The translations under genes were made by a program, and so were the position numbers. A stretch of 64,000 bases of DNA from Boesenbergia rotunda (Eukaryota > Streptophyta > Magnoliopsida > Zingiberales > Zingiberaceae), in the NCBI GenBank assembly GCA_024364735.1, contig JAGFNQ010002582.1:198657-262656 (forward strand), given 5' to 3'. Shown here in pieces: positions 59,101-64,000 of the stretch (positions are counted from its first letter, which is position 1; every line of letters begins with the position of its first letter). Under the pieces are notes generated by a model. It was not told the DNA's origin, searched no databases, and saw nothing but the letters and a program-made list of their open reading frames with translations.

Positions 59101-59643
59101 TTCTCCCTTGACGAGTCTTCTTCTATTCCTTAGCCCCTGTATGTCATTACATATATGTGAGCTACACCCAGTATCAAGTACCCAGGTGGTAGAGAAAATA
59201 GAGTGACATTCAATAACGAAGATACCTGAAGAGGATGGGGCATCGGATGCCTTCTTCTTCAAGGGCTCAAGATAAACCTTGCAGTTTCTTCGCCAGTGAC
59301 CCTCCTTGCCACAGTGATGGCAAGTGCCTTTTGGGGTCTTTTCAGTGTTTTTGGCCTTTTTCTTCTTTCCCTTATTCTGTTCTTTGGCCTTCCTCTTAGA
59401 GCCTTTCTTCGAGGAACCTACTAACAGTACCGTCTTCTGATCCTTCTTCACAGAAGGCTCTACAGTCTTCAGCAGGTTGAGCAACTCAGGAATGGTAGTC
59501 TTTAGCTTGTTCATCCGATAGTTCATCACAAATTGTGAATAACTTTTGGGCAAACAATGCAGAATTAAGTCAATACTTAGTTCGTGATCCATTGCAAATC
59601 CGAGTGTGCTTAGTCGCTCAATGTACCCCAACATCTTCAACAC
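56116..59643 (-). CDS. Ty1/copia Gag-Pol (nucleocapsid, protease, integrase, RT, RNase H), 1175 codons open
   Basis: A single open frame from the late capsid part. CCHC knuckle CHHCGKEGHWRRNC at residues 108-121. Protease active site WVLDTGCSSH (Asp 157). Integrase zinc region from about 294 (H..H, C..C) and catalytic D354, D417 and E453. Linker to about 660. RT from about 690 with KARLVAKGF and YVDD at 848-851. RNase H with YTD (D1020), EAEYIAAS (about 1061) and YCDN (D1099). All catalytic residues are present and the end, ADPLTKALP, is normal. The start Met lies inside gag: the frame is joined to upstream gag only by frameshifts (59644-59720), so the copy is probably enzymatically intact but lacks proper gag. 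Cytoplasmic particle then nucleus in active relatives. Confidence 0.93.
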   Translation of the reverse strand: MLKMLGYIERLSTLGFAMDHELSIDLILHCLPKSYSQFVMNYRMNKLKTTIPELLNLLKTVEPSVKKDQKTVLLVGSSKKGSKRKAKEQNKGKKKKAKNTEKTPKGTCHHCGKEGHWRRNCKVYLEPLKKKASDAPSSSGIFVIECHSIFSTTWVLDTGCSSHICNDIQGLRNRRRLVKGEANLRVGNGAKIAVVAIGTYLLKLPTGLVLELDNCYFVPSLIKNIVSISCLNKKGYHLTFSNNCCYITLNGVLYGTETLCNGIYTLDLSDDFFNIEVSNKRTRIDNQIDSYTWHCRLGHISKKRMTKLHRCGILESFEPGSFDTCECLKGKMAKLSFSGKGKPVGELLGLIHTDVCGPMSTLAQGGYSYFITFIDDHSRFGYVFLMKHKSEAFEKFKEFRNEVEKQLGKSIKILRSDRGSEYLSQEFQDYLRDNGILSQWTPPYTPQHNGVSERRNRTLMDMVRSMMNHATLPKSFWGYALKTAVYLLNRVPTKVVSTTPYETWNSKKPHLTHLKIWGCPAYVKRTVSDKLDAKSDKCLFIGYPKETKSYQFYHPLEQKVFISRHAVFLEKEFLLQEDSGSSIELEEVQETPIDITETPSLDPQPITHNDELSVEPKTTQLLRRSDRTCNIPERYGFLVSESNDVLLISDDEPISYDDVPKSSERDKWLEAMKSEMDSMYENQVWDLVNPPEGIKPIGCKWVFKKKTDMEGNVVTFKARLVAKGFRQKQGIDYDETYSPVAMLKSIRMLLAIAAHYDYEIWQMDVKTAFLNGNLLEDVYMIQTEGFTSVDKTKICKLRRSIYGLKQASRSWNIRFDETIKEFDFSQNPDEPCVYKKVSGSGVVFLVLYVDDILLIGNDISVLQSVKIWLSKTFSMKDLGEATYILGIRIYRDRSKRLLGLSQSTYIDRVLKRFSMSESKKGYLPIRHGINLSKSMCPRTEDERICMNKIPYASAIGSIMYAMLCTRPDVSYTLSVTSRYRSAPGMDHWATVKTILKYLRRTKDVLLIYGEGDMVVRGYTDTSFQTDKDDSKSQSGYVFILNGGAISWKSSKQDTVADSTTEAEYIAASEAAKEAVWIKKFVSELGVVPTIDEAVPVYCDNNGAIAQAKEPRSHQRSKHVLRRYHLIREIISRNDIQIEKIPTERNLADPLTKALPQSKFEGHVRACGIGYRSDWH

Positions 59644-60040
59644 AAACTGTGAGACAGAAGTGCTTCCTGCATCTTAGAGGTGAAGAGGAGTTGGAGACCT
59701 CGAACCTATCGGATCTCGCCTGCTCGTCAAACAGCTCATGAAGATGGAAGATGATGGTATAAGCATCCATATGCTCATGCTGCTTTTGTAGCTCAGGTAC
59801 CATAGCGGCTAGCATGATGCAACTCGCAAGTTCAGAATCGGTCACATGTTTCTGATAGGTCACTAACTGGTCTGGAGTTGCATTTTCGGGAGGACGGTTG
59901 GGAAGTTGATCTTCAAGGACATAAGCAAGCTTTTCTGCCTTGAGGACTATCCTCAGGTTTCGAAGCCAGTCCATGAAGTTTGGCCCAGTCAGCTTATTGG
60001 TGTCCAAAATGGAACGCAAATTCAGAGAAGACATGATCAA
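59618..60040 (-). pseudogene. Copia gag N-terminal part, frameshifted
   Basis: Starts MIMSSLNLRS or, two codons later, MSS. Carries the UBN2-type gag features KLTGPNFMDWLRNLRIVL, WRNL-like helices, and LHELFDEQARSDRFEV. After about residue 115 the frame turns to unrelated residues; comparison with the pol frame beneath suggests two single-base losses near 59675-59690. The rest of capsid continues in the pol frame. Confidence 0.85.
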
Positions 60041-61796
60041 GTGATTATCCTAGAAATACAAATTGAGCTTATGTGAGAAGAATGATAAAGAATGCATCAA
60101 CATACATTAATTAAATCCTATTTATTTTTCGAATTGAATAACCCTTTTCATCAATTCGGGAGATCGTAGGAACATCTCCAAATAGGTTGATATCCAACCA
60201 TAGATAAGAACAACCATGGCTGTGGCCATCAAGTTATTCTTAGCTATGAAGGTAGGTAATTATACCGATTACATATTACATATATGTAACTATCACTTTA
60301 TGCTATCAACTAATTGAATGTTTGCATAAATCATTGGGTTGTTAACTCATTAACAAGTATGCAACAATATACATAGCACCCAACTGCACCTCTCTTTACA
60401 TCGACCTTGGCTGTGGCACAACAAATCGATGCTCCAAGCTTAAGGCTGACCCATTAATCAAGAAATAGTTTTAATATGGTTGGAGCTCATTCAACCGTTT
60501 AGTCAGGCTTGGATGTGTCCAACAACCAAAACTAAGGATTGACCTCTGACTCCAACTATATTAATCATAAACTAATTCTATGGTTTGAACATGTTGAGGT
60601 TCAAGCCGGGCATGGATGTGTCCATCAACCCAAACGAGAAACAAAACTCCGGTTCTAACCATATTAATGGAAGGTGTTGGCCTTAATATTTTGTAAGGGG
60701 TTTGGGTCTCATCCTTTTCTTTCTAAGCACATTCATGACATATAATTATGTCATGTACTAACGATTTCCTTAATAAAGTATGTATGTGACTTAATTTATC
60801 AAGTCTCATTAATTGAATTAGGAACCGGATTTCCTAATTCTAATTTCATACTTTATTAAGGAATTGTTTTGGGAAACAATTTCCTAAATTGTCATAATCA
60901 ATTTCGGAAATAATATGTTTAAGACTTTGATTTCTCTAAATCAAATCTTATTAAATTAAGAGACAGATTCCCTTAATTCAACCACATATTATTTTCATGA
61001 AAATCTTATTTAAGGAAATAAACTCTATAGGAAACAATTTTCCTAATTAATTTTGGAGACAACAATATGTAAGAAATCAAATAAGGAAATTATCGTTTGA
61101 GAATCACCTCAAAATTTTCCAAGATTTGATCACATATTTTATTTATGGACTAATTAATTACAACAAATTATTTTCTTTGGGTGGCTCCCCGAGGCTCAGA
61201 TACCCAAGAAAAGAAATTTGTCGTAAATCTAATTTGGCCCGCTCCCCGAGGCGTAGCCAAATTAAACTTGACAATTCTTATTCAAAATAGGAAATTAAAT
61301 TACAACAACTAACTTTAATTTGGGTGGCTCCCCGAGGCACTCCCCAAAGTAAAGAATTTTGTTAATAATTTAAAAACCAATTCGAATTTAATTGTCAATT
61401 AATGTTCCATAAATTTGTCTAGACTTTCTTGAAAGAAAGTGCCCAAAATTGCGAGCTTTCCATAAATGGAAAGTTTCCAAAATAAAAGCTTTCAGAATAT
61501 TTGTAAGTTTCTGGTACAAAGAAAACTTACATATTTCCAAAATTGGAAATTTCCAAAATAGAAAATTCCAAAATTGGAAAGTTTCCAAAATGGGAAGTTT
61601 TCACAATTATCATAAAATTTCAGAAACTAGGATATTTCAAAAGTTTGCGAAATTTCATGAGGATTTCCAAACTTTGAAATTCCTAAATCTAAAATTTATC
61701 ATAATTGGAAAGTTTCCATAATTGGAAAATTTTTCAAAATTGAGATCATGACAAAGTTTTCCGCAAAACAATTATATGATTATGTCGAACACTAAC
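60041..61796 (-). other. Unusually long leader of the young copia
   Basis: About 1.75 kb between PBS and gag without a coding trace. It contains three GGCTCCCCGAGGC-type sites (61183, 61241, 61326), two GGATGTGTCCA words (60509, 60613), and a run of TTTCCAAAATTGGAAA-type words (61440-61740). The Au-type or tRNA features were looked for and not found. Confidence 0.7.
61440..61740. repeat. TTCCAAAATTGGAAA-type short palindromic repeats
   Basis: At least ten variants of the word, which is its own near-complement, spaced by 10-40 bases, in the copia leader close to the PBS. Confidence 0.8.
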
Positions 61797-61797
61797 C

Positions 61798-61810
61798 GGC
61801 TCTGATACCA
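61798..61810 (-). other. Primer-binding site of the young copia
   Basis: TGGTATCAGAGCC on the minus strand, one base from the 5' LTR; exact initiator tRNA-Met complement. Confidence 0.93.
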
Positions 61811-61811
61811 C

Positions 61812-64000
61812 TGTTGGGACCGGGTGCATGTTGACATGGATGCGGGTTCGTAATTTTAAAATTAATTACGTGCAGCGGAAGGTTTAGCATAAATAATTTC
61901 ACAAATTATTTAACCACACATCTAAGCATGCAACCTTATATTGTGTAGACATGATCATACATTTAAAATTTTGCAGAAAGTAAACTAATTTACTTATTAC
62001 CTCGCGTAACTCGAAGGAAGGGACGAGATCCAACCGTAAGCGTCCCTTAGAAGCTCCGCCTCTATTCGCGTCCACGCCGAGTTTTCTTCGGGATGACTTC
62101 GCAAAGCCACGAGTTTCGTGCCGACAAGAACTACTAGATTCTCCAAAGGCACGACAAGAATACCAAGAGAGAGATGGGAAGACTAACCACCAAACGAAGA
62201 ACGGAATCAAGATTCCGGGGAGGAAGGAGTCGCGCCCGCTTCTTCTTCTTCTCACGGTAGCTGCTTGGTGGATGAAGCTCACGGCAACAAAGGGAGTGCC
62301 TCTAGGGCCGGCGGCACTAGAGGAGGGAGAGAGAGAGAGGGAGAGAGAGAGGGCTTATTCCTTGATCTCTTAGATTGATTTCCAAGCCTTGCCTTGGTTC
62401 CTTTATATAGTAGCCTCTCAATCGCCAAGTCTCCTTTTTATGGAATAAATTTTCATAAGAAATTTATCATATAAATTTTTCTATGAATTATTCCATCATG
62501 CTAAGTTTTTATCATAATTTAATTTATAATAAAAACAACCATGTCTCCCTTTTTATTATGGAATAAATTTTCACAAGAAATTTATAATATAAATTTTTCT
62601 TATCATGGAAAAATCAATTATATAATAAAATAAACTATTCAAAGTTTATTTTAATTTCCATGAAAATAATAAACCAAACTTCGGTTTATAAAAATTTATA
62701 TATTATCCATAATTTTATAAAACAAACCACGCTCGGTTTATTTTATAATCTGAACCAAACAATTTGGTTCTCCCCTTTTAATGTGGCCGGCCAAACAAAG
62801 AGGGTAGGGACCCTCTTTGGCGGCCAAACCCAAGCCAGGACCGTATGAATTAAACTCATTTAATTCGTCCAATAAGCCTTCAAAAGACTTAGCCATTTTA
62901 AGCTTCCGATGCGTCTCTGAAAAATTCAGATTCGACTTATCTCTCTTGATCGAAAATCTAATTTTCAACTCGTTTTAAATCCCTCGGATTACTCGTAGTG
63001 CGTGTGACTAAATAGGCTTTCGATTTATGTTGGCCGTCTATAATTAACCAATTATAGAACGATCATGAGTGGCACCTAGTAGTACATCATGATCCTCAAT
63101 TAATCGAAAGATCAACGGTTGACCTCAGAAATTATTCTGAAACCCTTCAGCAGCTATAATGAATCGTGCCCCATTCCCTTCACCATCTTATACCCACTTG
63201 GTTCAGGACACGGTCTATGTGTGTCAGTCCCCACTAGGCTGACTACGTCACACCTAGCCCAAGCAATGTTTTTCTCGTCCTACGGATTCTAGTTACTCTC
63301 ATGTTTCTGAGAGATTCATACTCTGAACATGTGATGCTCTGGCCAGAGGCTTCGAGTAACAATCCGACGATAGGCCTTGGGTATACATCTCCTCGCAAGG
63401 AGTGGTGAATCCTTTGTAGGTTGTTCAAACATCTTCGGGCACTTCGGCTTATACCCAACCATCCTGGGTCCAACCTCCTTAGAGATGCTTGCTTAAGATG
63501 TCAAAGTATAAGTCTCCATGACCAAGATGACTTGAACACGCAAGTCAAAGGAACATCGCACTTAAGCTGCAGTAAGAACTTCATTGACATATCTATATGT
63601 AGATTACCATATGAAGTTTTACAGCAGTCACTCCAATGAACTAGTTCCCTTAACTAGCATTCATGTTTATCTCCTGACATCCCAATGTCTCCAGCCAGTG
63701 AGAATCAGCTGATTAGAGAATAACCCATGCTAGTCTCAAAGAATTGATAGTGTCCGTATTTATCAATTCATCGACTAGGGACAATTTCAATACTTCACAA
63801 TTGCACATGTAGAGATAATCACTAGTTGTGAATTCATCACAAATTCTCTCATGCTGTGAATTGTATTGCGGACATTCAGTAAATGAGTTAAGATCTCAAT
63901 CAAATACACAAACATGTATACTCAAATAGTGAATATTCATTTATTAAAATAAATGATTACAATCATAAGGCGATTGCCTTAGGACACTTCTCTCACAATA
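61812..64000 (-). mobile_element. 5' LTR of the young copia (runs off the edge)
   Basis: Matches 53898-56095 from end to end with few substitutions and small indels; the window ends six bases before the expected terminus. Confidence 0.93.

Larger units (their letters stand above)
53898..64000 (-). mobile_element. Young Ty1/copia element, truncated by the window edge by a few bases
   Basis: 3' LTR 53898-56101, polypurine tract, pol, gag, a long leader, PBS, and 5' LTR from 61812 to the edge. By comparison with the 3' LTR, only the last six bases of the 5' LTR lie outside. LTRs begin TGTTAGTATTG and end GGTCCCAACA and are nearly identical by eye, so the insertion is recent, the youngest in the stack. 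The left target pentamer is CCATG (53893-53897); its partner is outside. Order of pol domains (INT before RT) defines Ty1/copia; long LTRs would suit an Angela/Tork-like lineage, unproven. Confidence 0.94.

Noticed and set aside
61899..62282. 127-codon minus-strand frame, with a relative at 54084-54371
   Set aside because: Both lie at equivalent LTR positions, begin upstream of the likely transcript start or in leader DNA, and are not preserved in length between LTRs.

Overview
The window is repeat-dominated nuclear DNA of a flowering plant with a large genome. It shows plant Ty1/copia and Ty3/gypsy chromovirus elements, tRNA-derived SINEs, an L1-type LINE, CACTA, hAT-like and Mutator-like non-autonomous DNA elements, and one intron-containing plant gene with canonical splice sites. 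The species cannot be fixed from the sequence; a non-grass monocot is a low-confidence guess. No rRNA gene, functional tRNA gene, CRISPR array or bacterial-type operon was seen.

The only host gene I can support is at 16400-19241 (+): six exons encoding a 254-residue FSH-type serine hydrolase (alpha/beta hydrolase, OVCA2/yeast Fsh1 relatives). It is intact, with a GxSxG nucleophile elbow split by an intron and one GC-AG intron. It sits in a small less-repeated island (about 16000-22500) that still carries an old SINE relic, a hAT-like MITE and a Mutator-like foldback element.

Layout. 1-9150: a SIRE-type copia pol fragment (-), an unassigned non-coding block, a SIRE-type LTR fragment (+) and two gypsy LTRs facing head-to-head around a SINE-like inverted pair. 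9206-13536: a decayed chromovirus gag-pol (-). 13539-16000: an inverted SINE dimer, then the 3' part of a CACTA element. 16400-19241: the FSH gene. 19506-22500: small non-autonomous DNA elements. 22500-64000: a nested retrotransposon stack. A gypsy LTR (-), itself split by a SIRE-type solo LTR (24645-25727), is entered at 26918 by an old copia element (-). That copia is split by a gypsy element (28712-39042, 5-bp TSD GGATG), which itself carries a SINE (18-bp TSD) and a solo LTR (TSD CTGGA). The same copia is split again at 41514 by a SIRE element (+). The SIRE is in turn entered by a gag-only non-autonomous LTR element (44861-49556, TSD AAGGT), a Mutator-like foldback element (49850-50225, 9-bp TSD) and probably a LINE (52548-53897). 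The LINE is cut by the youngest element, a copia (53898 to just past the right edge) with near-identical LTRs and an open 1175-codon pol.

The elements do not form a pathway; the order of events can be read from target-site duplications. The most unusual items are the complete gag-only LTR element, the Mutator-like foldback family with two copies, the head-to-head LTR/PBS joined at the polypurine tract of an oppositely oriented pol, and the inverted SINE pairs. I saw no convincing previously undescribed gene system.
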